From Oscillospiraceae bacterium (GTDB lineage Bacteria > Bacillota > Clostridia > Oscillospirales > Oscillospiraceae), in contig JAFVZT010000005.1 in the NCBI GenBank assembly GCA_017508045.1, positions 41,345 to 105,344 of the forward strand: a stretch of 64,000 nt of DNA. The letters are read 5' to 3'. Of the stretch, positions 1 through 7,897 are shown in pieces. The stretch's first letter is position 1; the number at the start of each line of letters is the position of its first letter. Both the position numbers and the translations under genes were made by a program. Under the pieces are notes generated by a model. That model was not told the origin of the DNA. It did no database searches and saw only the letters and a program-made list of their open reading frames with translations.

Positions 1-336
1 ATGATGGGTCTGGTTGGCCGTCTGGGTAAGGTTCTGGGCCCCAAGGGCTTGATGCCCTCTCCCAAGGCCGGTACCGTTACTCCCAATGTCGGCGCAGCTG
101 TTCAGGAAATCAAGGCCGGTAAGGTTGAGTATCGTCTGGACAAAACCAACATCATTCACTGCCCCATCGGCAAGGTTTCCTTCGGCACTGAAAAGCTGAC
201 CGAGAATATGGATACCCTGATGCAGGCTGTTGTAAAAGCTAAGCCCGCCGCAGCTAAGGGTCAGTATATTAAGTCCTGCGTGGTTGTTTCCACCATGGGC
301 CCCGGTGTTAAGGTCAACACCACCAAATATGCTTAA
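1..336 (+). CDS. rplA: 50S ribosomal protein L1, C-terminal part (cut by window edge)
   Basis: This is the C-terminal 111 residues of ribosomal protein L1, which binds 23S rRNA at the L1 stalk and represses its own operon by binding mRNA. The conserved [20 protein letters not shown] segment, which lies near the middle of L1 proteins, opens the visible part, and full-length L1 has about 230 residues. The methionines at the left edge are therefore internal and the true start lies outside the window. The reading frame ends with TAA at 334-336. The downstream order rplJ-rplL is the usual rplKA-rplJL arrangement. Recognition is secure; only the N-terminal half is missing. Confidence 0.97.
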   Translation: MMGLVGRLGKVLGPKGLMPSPKAGTVTPNVGAAVQEIKAGKVEYRLDKTNIIHCPIGKVSFGTEKLTENMDTLMQAVVKAKPAAAKGQYIKSCVVVSTMGPGVKVNTTKYA

Positions 337-344
337 TTAGATTT

Positions 345-378
345 AATCGCCACTGAGAAAAATTCCTCAGTGGCGATT
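345..378 (+). terminator. Hairpin after rplA (weak terminator or attenuator)
   Basis: A perfect 13-bp inverted repeat (arms 345-357 and 366-378, 8-nt loop) follows the rplA stop by 8 nt. There is no clean T-run behind it, so it may be a partial terminator or an mRNA 3'-end stabiliser separating rplA from the separately promoted rplJL unit. Confidence 0.6.
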
Positions 379-412
379 GTCTGTTAAATTAAGTATTTTT
401 TGTAAAAAATAC

Positions 413-441
413 TTGACTTTATAAAAGTAATCTGCTATCAT
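413..441 (+). promoter_or_regulatory. SigA-type promoter of rplJ-rplL
   Basis: TTGACT (413-418), a 17-bp spacer and TATCAT (436-441) form a near-consensus housekeeping promoter. Transcription should start a few bases downstream, close to the 5' end of the L10 leader. Confidence 0.8.
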
Positions 442-448
442 ATCAAAG

Positions 449-550
449 TTGCCAAAGACAGCAGGTGGATGTATCCGTAAATCCTGCCGAGGTGCGCTTA
501 AAGAGTTTTTATGCGTGTCTTCCTGTCTGTTGGCAGGAAGACATTTTTAT
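449..550 (+). ncRNA. L10 (rplJL) leader, autoregulatory mRNA element
   Basis: The stretch between the promoter and rplJ has the hallmarks of the ribosomal protein L10 leader: a purine-rich CCAAAGACAGCAGGTGG block (452-468), a pairing block ATCCTGCCGAGG (481-492), then a hairpin with arms 517-525 and 534-542 followed by ATTTTTATT. In Firmicutes the L10(L12)4 complex binds this leader and attenuates rplJL expression; the last hairpin would be the attenuator. The assignment rests on recognising the conserved blocks and on position. A covariance search against the L10 leader model would settle it. Confidence 0.85.
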
Positions 551-565
551 TCGGAGGTGAAACAC

Positions 566-1144
566 ATGCCCAACGCAAAGGTTCTTGAGAGCAAGAAGGC
601 TGCCGTTGAAGCTTTGTCCAGCAAGATTAAGGAAGCTACTTCCATCGTCTTTGTTGACTATAGAGGCATTAACGTCGCTCAGGACACCGACCTGCGTAAG
701 CAGTTCCGCGAAGCTGGTGTTGAATACACTGTTGTTAAGAACACTCTGACCCGGTTCGCAGCCAAAGAAAACGGCTACGATTTCGACGAAGTTCTTAACG
801 GCACTACCGCAATGGCCAGCACTACCGGCGATCCCATCGCCCCTGCCCGCATCGTATGCGAATTTGCCAAGAAGAACAAGCTCGCCATGAGCATCAAGGG
901 TGGCGTTGTCGAAGGAAGCGTTCTGTCTGCACAGCAGCTCAACGGCTTTGGCGAACTGCCCAGCAAGAATGCCCTGGTCGCTTCTGTCCTTGGTACCTTC
1001 CTGGCACCTATCTCCAGCCTTGCTTTTGTTCTGGATCAGATCCGTATCCAGAAGGAAGAAGGCGGCGCTGCTCCCGCACCCGCTGTAGAAGAGGCTCCCG
1101 CCGCTGAAGCAGCAGAAGCTCCTGCAGAAAACGCAGAAGCCTAA
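566..1144 (+). CDS. rplJ: 50S ribosomal protein L10
   Basis: L10 anchors the L7/L12 dimers to the ribosomal GTPase-associated centre and, with L12, represses its own mRNA. The product has 192 residues. The body (residues about 1-165) is a standard L10, including KEATSIVFVDYRGI and YTVVKNTLTRFA. The C-terminal tail of about 30 residues is Ala/Glu/Pro-rich, a common low-complexity extension in Clostridia. ATG at 566 is chosen because GGAGGTGA (553-560) lies 5 nt upstream; the frame is open further upstream to 449, but that part is the leader RNA. It is followed 51 nt later by rplL. Confidence 0.97.
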   Translation: MPNAKVLESKKAAVEALSSKIKEATSIVFVDYRGINVAQDTDLRKQFREAGVEYTVVKNTLTRFAAKENGYDFDEVLNGTTAMASTTGDPIAPARIVCEFAKKNKLAMSIKGGVVEGSVLSAQQLNGFGELPSKNALVASVLGTFLAPISSLAFVLDQIRIQKEEGGAAPAPAVEEAPAAEAAEAPAENAEA

Positions 1145-1195
1145 TTAACAAAAACAAATCACATTACAAACATTTATATTTAGGAGGAATTTACA

Positions 1196-1567
1196 ATGGC
1201 TAGTGAAAAAGTCACTGCTCTCGTTGAGGAAGTAAAGGGTCTGACCGTTCTGGAGCTGTCCGAGCTGGTTCACACTCTGGAGGAAGTTTTCGGTGTTTCC
1301 GCCGCTGCTGCCGCTGTTGCTGCACCTGCTGCTGCTGCTGAGGTTGTAGAGGAGAAGACTGAGTTTGACGTTATCCTGAAGGAAGCCGGCGCTTCCAAGC
1401 TGAACGTCATCAAGGTTGTTCGTGCTGCTACCGGTCTGGGCCTGAAGGACGCTAAGGATCTGGTTGATAACTGCCCCAAGACCTTGAAGGAAGCTATCTC
1501 CAAGGAAGATGCAGAGAAGCTGGTTGCCGAGCTGAAGGAAGCTGGCGCAGTTGCAGAGATGAAGTAA
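1196..1567 (+). CDS. rplL: 50S ribosomal protein L7/L12
   Basis: L7/L12 is the multi-copy stalk protein that recruits and activates translational GTPases. The product has 123 residues, the normal length. The order is standard: N-terminal dimerisation and L10-binding helices (about 1-30), an Ala-rich hinge with [14 protein letters not shown] (about 35-50), and the C-terminal domain with [20 protein letters not shown]. The start ATG has a TAGGAGGA site 7 nt upstream. A rho-independent terminator follows directly, so it is the last gene of the rplJL unit. Confidence 0.98.
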   Translation: MASEKVTALVEEVKGLTVLELSELVHTLEEVFGVSAAAAAVAAPAAAAEVVEEKTEFDVILKEAGASKLNVIKVVRAATGLGLKDAKDLVDNCPKTLKEAISKEDAEKLVAELKEAGAVAEMK

Positions 1568-1586
1568 TCTCATTTCTTACACACAG

Positions 1587-1620
1587 AAACAGCCGCCAGC
1601 TATGGCGGCTGTTTGCCTTT
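1587..1620 (+). terminator. Intrinsic terminator of rplJL
   Basis: A 12-bp stem (1587-1598 with 1603-1614) with a 4-nt loop is followed by GTTTGCCTTT, 20 nt after the rplL stop. Confidence 0.85.
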
Positions 1621-1645
1621 ATATCCCTCAGGCTAGGAGGTGCCT

Positions 1646-2452
1646 ATGGAAAACATTACAGAATACTTTCACTCTATCGGTCTGGAATTCAATGATTTTT
1701 GGATCGCAGCTGGAATTTTGTTGATCGGTACGTTTCTATTGAGCATTTTCGGACGTTTTATATTTGGAAAACGTTCTGCATTAAATAATGCTGTTTCCTC
1801 CGCAATCGGCATCCTTTTTATCTACGGAATTACCGTTATTTTGCAGACAGTAGATACGCAGTTTTCTTCCTTTATCGCCCCCCTGCCCTTTGTAAACATC
1901 TCAGAAGGGGAAATGACGCTTTTTTCCTTTGAAAATTCACACTATACCATAATTTGCTTAGAACTTTTGAATATGATTATTCTTTCCTTTCTGGTTAATA
2001 TCGCAGATGGTTGGCTGCCAACCGGAAAGAGTATTTTTAGTTGGGTCTTTTTCCGCTGCTTGACAGTTGTAATTGCCTATATGATGCACTTCGTCGCTGT
2101 AAGCCTGATCGCAAGGCTTCTTCCGGAAGGGCTTCTTCTTTATGCACCCACCGTTTTGCTTTGCATTTTAATTACACTGCTGCTGACAGGTGCATTAAAG
2201 ATTATAGTTGGCGCATTAATTAGTACCGTTAATCCCATTATCGGCGGTTTGTATACCTTCTTTTTTGCCACAATTATCGGAAAGCAAATTACAAAAGCCG
2301 TGTTGACCACTGCGATATTATCAGCACTGGTGATCGGGCTAGAATATGTGGGCATTACCTCTATTTCTATTGTAAGTGCCGCATTGCTCGGCTATATCCC
2401 CTTTGTCGTTATTGTAGTCGTTTTGTGGTATGTCGTACGCCGGTATCTGTAA
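1646..2452 (+). CDS. Unknown multi-pass membrane protein
   Basis: I do not recognise the family. The 268-residue product is strongly hydrophobic, with about six to seven membrane segments: around residues 17-37, 50-68, 100-120, 132-155, 165-190, 195-235 and 245-262. A polar, possibly outside, loop around residues 70-95 contains QTVDTQFSSFIAPLPF. No catalytic motif is evident. The layout is loosely like CvpA-type proteins (four to six helices, poorly conserved sequence), but that is a guess from general character. ATG at 1646 is preferred over GTG at 1640 because TAGGAGG (1634-1640) is 5 nt upstream of the ATG. It lies between the rplL terminator and the topoisomerase promoter, so it has little operon context. 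Confidence 0.75.
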   Translation: MENITEYFHSIGLEFNDFWIAAGILLIGTFLLSIFGRFIFGKRSALNNAVSSAIGILFIYGITVILQTVDTQFSSFIAPLPFVNISEGEMTLFSFENSHYTIICLELLNMIILSFLVNIADGWLPTGKSIFSWVFFRCLTVVIAYMMHFVAVSLIARLLPEGLLLYAPTVLLCILITLLLTGALKIIVGALISTVNPIIGGLYTFFFATIIGKQITKAVLTTAILSALVIGLEYVGITSISIVSAALLGYIPFVVIVVVLWYVVRRYL

Positions 2453-2459
2453 TATTTAC

Positions 2460-2482
2460 GCCCACATCCAGAGGATGTGGGC
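2460..2482 (+). terminator. Hairpin after the membrane protein gene
   Basis: A 10-bp perfect stem (2460-2469 with 2473-2482) with a 3-nt loop lies 7 nt after the stop. No T-run follows, so termination would be inefficient. Confidence 0.5.
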
Positions 2483-2505
2483 AAATCAATATATTGTGGG
2501 TTAAC

Positions 2506-2534
2506 TTGACTTTATTCCACAAAATGGGTATAAT
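2506..2534 (+). promoter_or_regulatory. SigA-type promoter of the topoisomerase operon
   Basis: TTGACT (2506-2511), a 17-bp spacer and a perfect TATAAT (2529-2534), with the -10 box ending 38 nt before the start codon of the ParE-like gene. Confidence 0.85.
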
Positions 2535-2572
2535 ACACTGGATGTAATATATAAGTTTGGCAGGTAAACGAT

Positions 2573-4561
2573 ATGGCTATTAAGAAGCAGGAACAATACG
2601 GAAATACCAGCATATCAATGCTTAAGGGCGAGGAACGCGTCAGAAAACGCCCAGCAGTTATATTTGGCTCCGATGATTTGGAAGGATGCAAGCATGCTGT
2701 ATTTGAAATTCTATCCAATGCCATAGACGAAGCCCGGGAGGGACACGGCGATACCATTATCGTCACTCGTTATGAAGACCTTTCCATTGAGGTTGAGGAT
2801 TTCGGTCGTGGCTGTCCCGTGGACTATAATGAAAAAGAAAAGCGCTATAACTGGGAGCTTGTCTTTTGTGAAATGTATGCCGGTGGTAAATACGGTGAAA
2901 ACGGTGAAAACTATGAGTACTCCCTCGGCTTAAACGGTTTGGGTTCCTGTGCTACGCAGTATGCCTCCGAATTTTTTGACGCCACAGTTCGTCGGGACGG
3001 CTTCCGCTATGATTTGCACTTTGAAAAAGGCCGCAACAAGGGCGGTCTTAAAAAAGAGCCTACTGACCGCAAAAAGACCGGCTCTGTTTTTCATTGGCGT
3101 CCGGACCGGCAGGTTTTTACAGACATTAATATTCCCGCCGAATATTATAGAGATGTTCTTCGTCGGCAGGCTGTTGTAAATAGGGGCGTCACATTTAAAT
3201 TCCGTAACCAAATCGGCAGCAGATTTGAAACCGAAGAATTCTGCTATGCCGACGGCATCCGCCAATATGTAGACGAGCTGGTTGGCGATCAGGCCTTTAC
3301 AATGCCTACCTTCTGGGAAACAGAGCGTCGGGGTCGCGATGCCGAAAACCGGCCGGAAATGAAGCTGAAAATTACCGCCTCCTTCTGTTTTTCTAAGCAG
3401 GTCAATCGGATGGAGTATTACCACAATTCCTCTTGGCTGGAATACGGTGGAAGCCCCGACAGGGCTGTTCGCTCAGGCTTCTTGGCTGCCTTTGACAAGT
3501 ACTTGCGGGATACGGGAAAATATACAAAAAACGAGAATAAAATTATTTTCCAAGACATTCAGGACAGCCTGATAATTATCACAAACTGTTTCTCCACCAT
3601 CGGCTGTTTTGAAAACCAAACAAAAAAATCCGTTAACTCCAGATTTACCCAAGAGGCAATGACTACCTTCTTTAAAGAACAGCTGGCTGTATGGTTCCAA
3701 GAGAATAAACAGGAAGCAGACAGAGCCTCGGAGCAAATTTTAATCAACAAACGCGCCAGAGAGAGTGCAGAAAAAACCAGAATCAGTGTTAAGAAAAATC
3801 TGTCCGTTAAGGTTGATATTGCCAACCGTGTGCAGAAATTTGTGGACTGCCGCACAAAAGACGTTGCGCTTCGTGAGCTTTACATCGTCGAGGGTGATTC
3901 TGCACTGGGTAGTGTTAAACTCAGCCGTGATGCGGAGTTTCAGGGCATTATGCCTGTTCGCGGCAAAATCCTGAACTGTCTGAAGGCAGATTACAACAAG
4001 ATTTTCTCCTCCCCGATTATTACCGACTTGATGAAGGTATTGGGCTGCGGTGTAGAAATTCAAGGCAAAAAAGCCAAGGAATTGTCCTCTTTTGATATTA
4101 ACAACCTGCGGTGGAACAAAATTGTAATCTGTACCGATGCGGATGTGGACGGCTTCCAAATTCGCACGCTGATTTTAACCATGCTGTATCGGCTCTGCCC
4201 CACCCTTATTCGGGACGGCTATGTGTATATTGCCGAATCTCCTTTGTTTGAAATCACCTATAAGGACAAAACATGGTTTGCATACAACGAGGCTGAAAAA
4301 GCAAAAATCCTCCGTGAGGATTTGGCTGGCAAAAAGCCCACAAGCATACAGCGTTCCAAAGGTCTTGGTGAAAATGACCCGGAAATGATGTGGATGACCA
4401 CCATGAACCCGGAAACCAGACGGTTAATCAAGGTCGTTCCTGAGGATGCGGAACGGACAGCTTATTATTTTGATGTTCTCCTTGGTGACAATCTTGCAGA
4501 GCGCAAGAATTTTATCGCAGACAACGGTGCCAGATATTTGGATTTGGCAGATATTTCGTAA
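2573..4561 (+). CDS. parE: Type IIA topoisomerase subunit B (ParE/GyrB family)
   Basis: This is the ATPase subunit of a type IIA topoisomerase, which powers strand passage for decatenation or supercoil control. The 662-residue product has an N-terminal GHKL ATPase (EILSNAIDEA near residue 45; EVEDFGRGCPVD near 80; the NGLGSC ATP lid near 125). A transducer domain follows, then a TOPRIM domain with VEGDSALGS near residue 440, PVRGKILNCLKA, and DADVDGF near 522. The C-terminal part is short, as in ParE and Gram-positive GyrB. The partner subunit starts 12 nt downstream. The sequence is divergent (for example EGDSALGS where most have EGDSAGGS), so this is probably the second, topoisomerase IV-like enzyme rather than the main gyrase, which usually sits near dnaA. 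Confidence 0.9.
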   Translation: MAIKKQEQYGNTSISMLKGEERVRKRPAVIFGSDDLEGCKHAVFEILSNAIDEAREGHGDTIIVTRYEDLSIEVEDFGRGCPVDYNEKEKRYNWELVFCEMYAGGKYGENGENYEYSLGLNGLGSCATQYASEFFDATVRRDGFRYDLHFEKGRNKGGLKKEPTDRKKTGSVFHWRPDRQVFTDINIPAEYYRDVLRRQAVVNRGVTFKFRNQIGSRFETEEFCYADGIRQYVDELVGDQAFTMPTFWETERRGRDAENRPEMKLKITASFCFSKQVNRMEYYHNSSWLEYGGSPDRAVRSGFLAAFDKYLRDTGKYTKNENKIIFQDIQDSLIIITNCFSTIGCFENQTKKSVNSRFTQEAMTTFFKEQLAVWFQENKQEADRASEQILINKRARESAEKTRISVKKNLSVKVDIANRVQKFVDCRTKDVALRELYIVEGDSALGSVKLSRDAEFQGIMPVRGKILNCLKADYNKIFSSPIITDLMKVLGCGVEIQGKKAKELSSFDINNLRWNKIVICTDADVDGFQIRTLILTMLYRLCPTLIRDGYVYIAESPLFEITYKDKTWFAYNEAEKAKILREDLAGKKPTSIQRSKGLGENDPEMMWMTTMNPETRRLIKVVPEDAERTAYYFDVLLGDNLAERKNFIADNGARYLDLADIS

Positions 4562-4573
4562 GGAAGGTTCGCT

Positions 4574-6823
4574 ATGGCACGAAAGAAAAAAGAACCGGAA
4601 CAGAATAAGAAAAAAGTAAATACTGACGGTGTTGTGGGTCTTGTTGGCTCTACCACAGAGCAGGCAATTTCCGAAACTCTGGAAATTAACTATATGCCCT
4701 ACGCCATGTCTGTCATCGTTTCCCGCGCGATTCCGGAAATTGACGGATTTAAGCCTTCTCACCGTAAGCTGCTTTACACCATGTACAAAATGGGGCTTTT
4801 AAACGGCGGCAGAACAAAATCCGCCAACATTGTCGGTCAGACCATGCGCTTAAACCCCCACGGTGACGCCGCAATTTATGAAACCATGGTGCGCCTTGCC
4901 AAGGGTAACGAAACCCTGCTGCATCCTTTCGTGGACTCTAAGGGTAACTTCGGTAAGGTATATTCCCGGGATATGGCATACGCCGCTTCCCGTTACACAG
5001 AAGCAAAGCTGGACAGCATTTGCAGTGAGCTTTTCCGGGATATCGATTCTGATACAGTCGATATGGTGGACAACTACGACAGTACGATGAAAGAGCCCGC
5101 TTTACTTCCCACCTCTTTCCCCAATGTCTTGGTTTCTGCAAACCAAGGCATTGCTGTGGGTATGGCAAGCAATATCTGCTCCTTTAATCTCAAGGAAATT
5201 TGCGATACAACCATTGCCTTAATGGACAATCCCGACCACGATATTTTGGAAACCCTCCCCGGTCCGGATTTTTCAACCGGCGCAGAGCTGATTTTTGATG
5301 AAGCCACAACCCGGGAAATCTATACCACCGGCCGCGGCAGCTTTAAGCTTCGCGCGAAGTGGCGTTATGTCAAAGAGGGCAACCTTATTGAAATTTATGA
5401 GATTCCCTACTCCACCACCAGTGAAGTGATTATGGACAAAGTCGCCGACTTGATTAAGGCCGGAAAAATTAGAGAAATCAATGACATGCGTGACGAAACC
5501 GATTTGGGCGGTTTGAAGCTTACAATCGACCTCAAGCGCGGTGTCGATGCAGATAAGCTTATGCAAAAGCTGTTTCGGCTTACTCCCCTGCAGGACAGCT
5601 TTGCCTGTAACTTCAATGTGCTGATTGCCGGAATGCCCAGAGTTTTGGGCGTCGGTGAGATTTTGGAGGAGTGGACTGCCTGGCGTACCGACTGTGTAAA
5701 GCGCCGTCTGTTTTTCCAAATCCAGAAAAAGGAGGACAGGCTGCACTTGCTTAAAGGCCTGGAGCGGATCCTTCTTGATATCGACAAAGCAATTGCCATC
5801 ATCCGGGAAACAGAAATGGAAAACGAGGTTGTTCCCAACCTGATGATTGGCTTCGGCATCGATGAAATACAGGCAAACTATGTAGCAGAAATCAAGCTGC
5901 GCAACATCAACAAGGAATACATTCTGAAGCAATTAAAAGCTGTTGATGACTTAGAAAAGGAAATTGCCAATCTTCGTGATACGCTCAACAGCTCTAAGAA
6001 GCTGAAAAACCTGATTATCCGGGAGCTGCGGGAGGTTTCTGAAAAATTTGGTCAGCCCCGGAAAACCGAAATCATTTACGAATCGCAGCAGGCTGAGCCG
6101 GAGGAGGAAGTGGACGACACCCCCGACTATCCTGTAACTGTTTTCCTGTCCAAAGCAGGCTATCTTAAGAAAATTACCGCACAAAGCCTGCGTATGTCCG
6201 GTGAGCAAAAGTTTAAAGAGGGGGATACTCTGGCATTTTCCAGAGAAACTACTAATAAAGCGGAAATCCTCGTGTTTACCGACCAATTCCAATGCTATAA
6301 ATCAAGGCTCAGTGAATTCGAGGATGGAAAAGCATCTCAGCTTGGTGATTATCTGCCCCAAAAGCTGGGTATGGATCCGGGTGAAAATGTTCTTCATGTG
6401 ATCCTGCCCGGAGATTATAAGGGCTTTATAGTCTTCTTCTTTGAAAACGGAAAGGCCGCCAAGGTTCCCCTTTCTGCCTATGAAACCAAAACCAATCGCC
6501 GCAGACTGACCGGTGCATTCTCGGATAAAAGCCCTCTATCGGCCGCCATCGCGTTGGATAAGGACACGCAGGTCGTCCTGTATTCTACAGACAGTCGCGC
6601 CGCAATCGTTTCTACTGCCCTTCTGCTGCCCAAGACAACACGAAACACGCAAGGCGTGAACGTAATGTCCATTAAGAAAAAAGCAGCGCTAGATAAGGTT
6701 TTAACACTGGAAGAAAGCGGAATTGTCAACATAAGCCGCTATCGCTGCAGATCCATCCCCACCGCCGGCGCGCTGTTACGAGACGAGGATGCCTTGGAAA
6801 AACAAACAAGCTTTGAGGTTTAA
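4574..6823 (+). CDS. parC: Type IIA topoisomerase subunit A (ParC/GyrA family)
   Basis: This is the DNA-cleaving subunit that pairs with the preceding ATPase subunit. The 749-residue product has a winged-helix breakage-reunion domain with catalytic Tyr141 in AASRYTEAKL, a tower and coiled-coil region (about residues 350-490), and a C-terminal beta-pinwheel-like domain (about 510-740). The quinolone-contact region reads NPHGDAAIYE: Ala99 stands where gyrase usually has Ser83 and Glu103 where it has Asp87 (E. coli numbering). I see no canonical GyrA box, which fits a decatenating, ParC-like role. ATG 4574 has AAGGAAGG upstream. The stop is 2 nt before the yitT ATG. Confidence 0.9.
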   Translation: MARKKKEPEQNKKKVNTDGVVGLVGSTTEQAISETLEINYMPYAMSVIVSRAIPEIDGFKPSHRKLLYTMYKMGLLNGGRTKSANIVGQTMRLNPHGDAAIYETMVRLAKGNETLLHPFVDSKGNFGKVYSRDMAYAASRYTEAKLDSICSELFRDIDSDTVDMVDNYDSTMKEPALLPTSFPNVLVSANQGIAVGMASNICSFNLKEICDTTIALMDNPDHDILETLPGPDFSTGAELIFDEATTREIYTTGRGSFKLRAKWRYVKEGNLIEIYEIPYSTTSEVIMDKVADLIKAGKIREINDMRDETDLGGLKLTIDLKRGVDADKLMQKLFRLTPLQDSFACNFNVLIAGMPRVLGVGEILEEWTAWRTDCVKRRLFFQIQKKEDRLHLLKGLERILLDIDKAIAIIRETEMENEVVPNLMIGFGIDEIQANYVAEIKLRNINKEYILKQLKAVDDLEKEIANLRDTLNSSKKLKNLIIRELREVSEKFGQPRKTEIIYESQQAEPEEEVDDTPDYPVTVFLSKAGYLKKITAQSLRMSGEQKFKEGDTLAFSRETTNKAEILVFTDQFQCYKSRLSEFEDGKASQLGDYLPQKLGMDPGENVLHVILPGDYKGFIVFFFENGKAAKVPLSAYETKTNRRRLTGAFSDKSPLSAAIALDKDTQVVLYSTDSRAAIVSTALLLPKTTRNTQGVNVMSIKKKAALDKVLTLEESGIVNISRYRCRSIPTAGALLRDEDALEKQTSFEV

Positions 6824-6825
6824 TT

Positions 6826-7689
6826 ATGAAGCAGCATTACCATTTTCTTGTTAAGTTGGCAAAATCAGCTCTCGGATGTATTATTTTTGCAATCGGCTTC
6901 AACCTGTTTTTAGAACCGAACGGGTTGAATGCCGGCGGCATCTCCGGTCTTGCCATGGTTTTTGTCAGTTTTACAAAGCTGGGAACGGTGGGTATCCTTA
7001 CGGCAATTGTCAACATACCCCTGTTTTTCATAGCAGCAAAAAAGATAAGTAAGAACTTTTTGGTTTACTCTCTGTTCGGTATGTTCTTCAACTCCCTGTT
7101 CATCGACATGCTTGCAATACTTCCCCGTCCGAATGTTGACCCCTTGTTGAGCGCATTATACGGCGGCGCTTTATGCGGAGTTGGTCTTGGCCTTGTTTTT
7201 ACTACCGGTGGTTCTACAGGCGGCTCTGACATCATTGTGCGGCTTCTGAAGCTGAAATGGCCCAATATTTCCATTGGCGTCATCACAATCTCCTTCGATT
7301 TCTTTGTTGCTGCCCTCACTGGCTTCGTATTTCGGGATATTCGCAGCATGCTCTATAGCGGTGTTGCAATATTTATTTCCGGGCAAGTGATTGATGCTGT
7401 TGTATACCGCTTTGACTATTCCAAGGTTGCCCTCATCATAAGCAGTCATTATGAAGATATCGCCAGACAAATCACCCAGGTTTTGGAACGCGGTGTAACC
7501 TATTTACACGGCGAAGGCTGTTATTCTCATAAAGATACGAAAGTGATTTTAACAGCCGTTAAACGCCATCAGCTGGCAGAGCTGAAACAGCTGGTTTCGG
7601 AAATTGACCCGGATGCCTTTGTTATTTTACAGGAAGCTCATCAGGTTTTGGGCGACGGCTTCTCCCGATATTCCAAAGATATTCTATAG
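6826..7689 (+). CDS. YitT family membrane protein (DUF161 plus DUF2179)
   Basis: The 287-residue product matches the YitT family: five to six membrane helices in residues about 10-195, with the conserved LEPNGLNAGGISGLA, TGGSTGGSDII and SGQVIDAVVY segments. A C-terminal DUF2179-type soluble domain (about 200-285) contains RGVTYLHGEGCY and DPDAFVILQEAHQVLGDGF. No transport substrate is established for the family in general. It starts 2 nt after parC, with GAGG inside the parC 3' end, so it should be cotranscribed with the topoisomerase genes. Nothing in the sequence suggests a functional link beyond that. Confidence 0.9.
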   Translation: MKQHYHFLVKLAKSALGCIIFAIGFNLFLEPNGLNAGGISGLAMVFVSFTKLGTVGILTAIVNIPLFFIAAKKISKNFLVYSLFGMFFNSLFIDMLAILPRPNVDPLLSALYGGALCGVGLGLVFTTGGSTGGSDIIVRLLKLKWPNISIGVITISFDFFVAALTGFVFRDIRSMLYSGVAIFISGQVIDAVVYRFDYSKVALIISSHYEDIARQITQVLERGVTYLHGEGCYSHKDTKVILTAVKRHQLAELKQLVSEIDPDAFVILQEAHQVLGDGFSRYSKDIL

Positions 7690-7706
7690 CATATGTCATT
7701 GGCTCG

Positions 7707-7734
7707 CTGCCCTTGGGAAATAGGCAGGTTTTTT
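7707..7734 (+). terminator. Possible weak terminator after yitT
   Basis: CTGCC (7707-7711) and GGCAG (7723-7727) can pair around an 11-nt loop and are followed by GTTTTTT. The stem is short, so efficiency is doubtful. Confidence 0.4.
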
Positions 7735-7745
7735 CAAAAAAGGTA

Positions 7746-7773
7746 TTGACTTATCTGTAAAATCTGCTATAAT
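7746..7773 (+). promoter_or_regulatory. Promoter of tRNA-Gly
   Basis: TTGACT (7746-7751), a 16-bp spacer and a perfect TATAAT (7768-7773), 12 nt before the mature tRNA 5' end. Confidence 0.8.
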
Positions 7774-7785
7774 ACCTCTTGTTCC

Positions 7786-7861
7786 GCGGGTGTAGCTCAT
7801 CCGGTAGAGCGCCACCTTGCCAAGGTGGAGGTAGCGAGTTCGAGCCTCGTCACCCGCTCCA
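7786..7861 (+). tRNA. tRNA-Gly (anticodon GCC)
   Basis: A full cloverleaf can be drawn over 76 nt. The acceptor stem GCGGGTG (7786-7792) pairs with CACCCGC (7851-7857). The D arm has GCTC/GAGC. The anticodon stem is CCACC/GGTGG with loop TTGCCAA, giving GCC. The T arm contains GAGTTCGAGCCTC-type pairing with TTCGA. The discriminator is T, and CCA is encoded (7859-7861). It has its own promoter and terminator and stands alone. Confidence 0.97.
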
Positions 7862-7897
7862 AAAATCCCCCATTCGTATGAATGGGGGATTTTCTTA
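7862..7897. terminator. Terminator of tRNA-Gly, probably bidirectional
   Basis: A long stem (about 7862-7875 with 7880-7893) around GTAT is flanked by A-rich and T-rich sides. It ends tRNA transcription on the plus strand and, with ATTTTT on the other side, can end the convergent pyrH-to-hisJ operon, whose last stop codon lies in its base. Confidence 0.85.

Noticed and set aside
449-565. N-terminal extension of L10 by 39 codons
   Set aside because: The frame is open, but the DNA is the L10 leader RNA, the encoded residues do not resemble L10, and a strong ribosome site precedes ATG 566.
1145-1573. Open frame antisense to rplL
   Set aside because: A by-product of the Ala-rich hinge codons of rplL read backwards; no ribosome site and no protein character.
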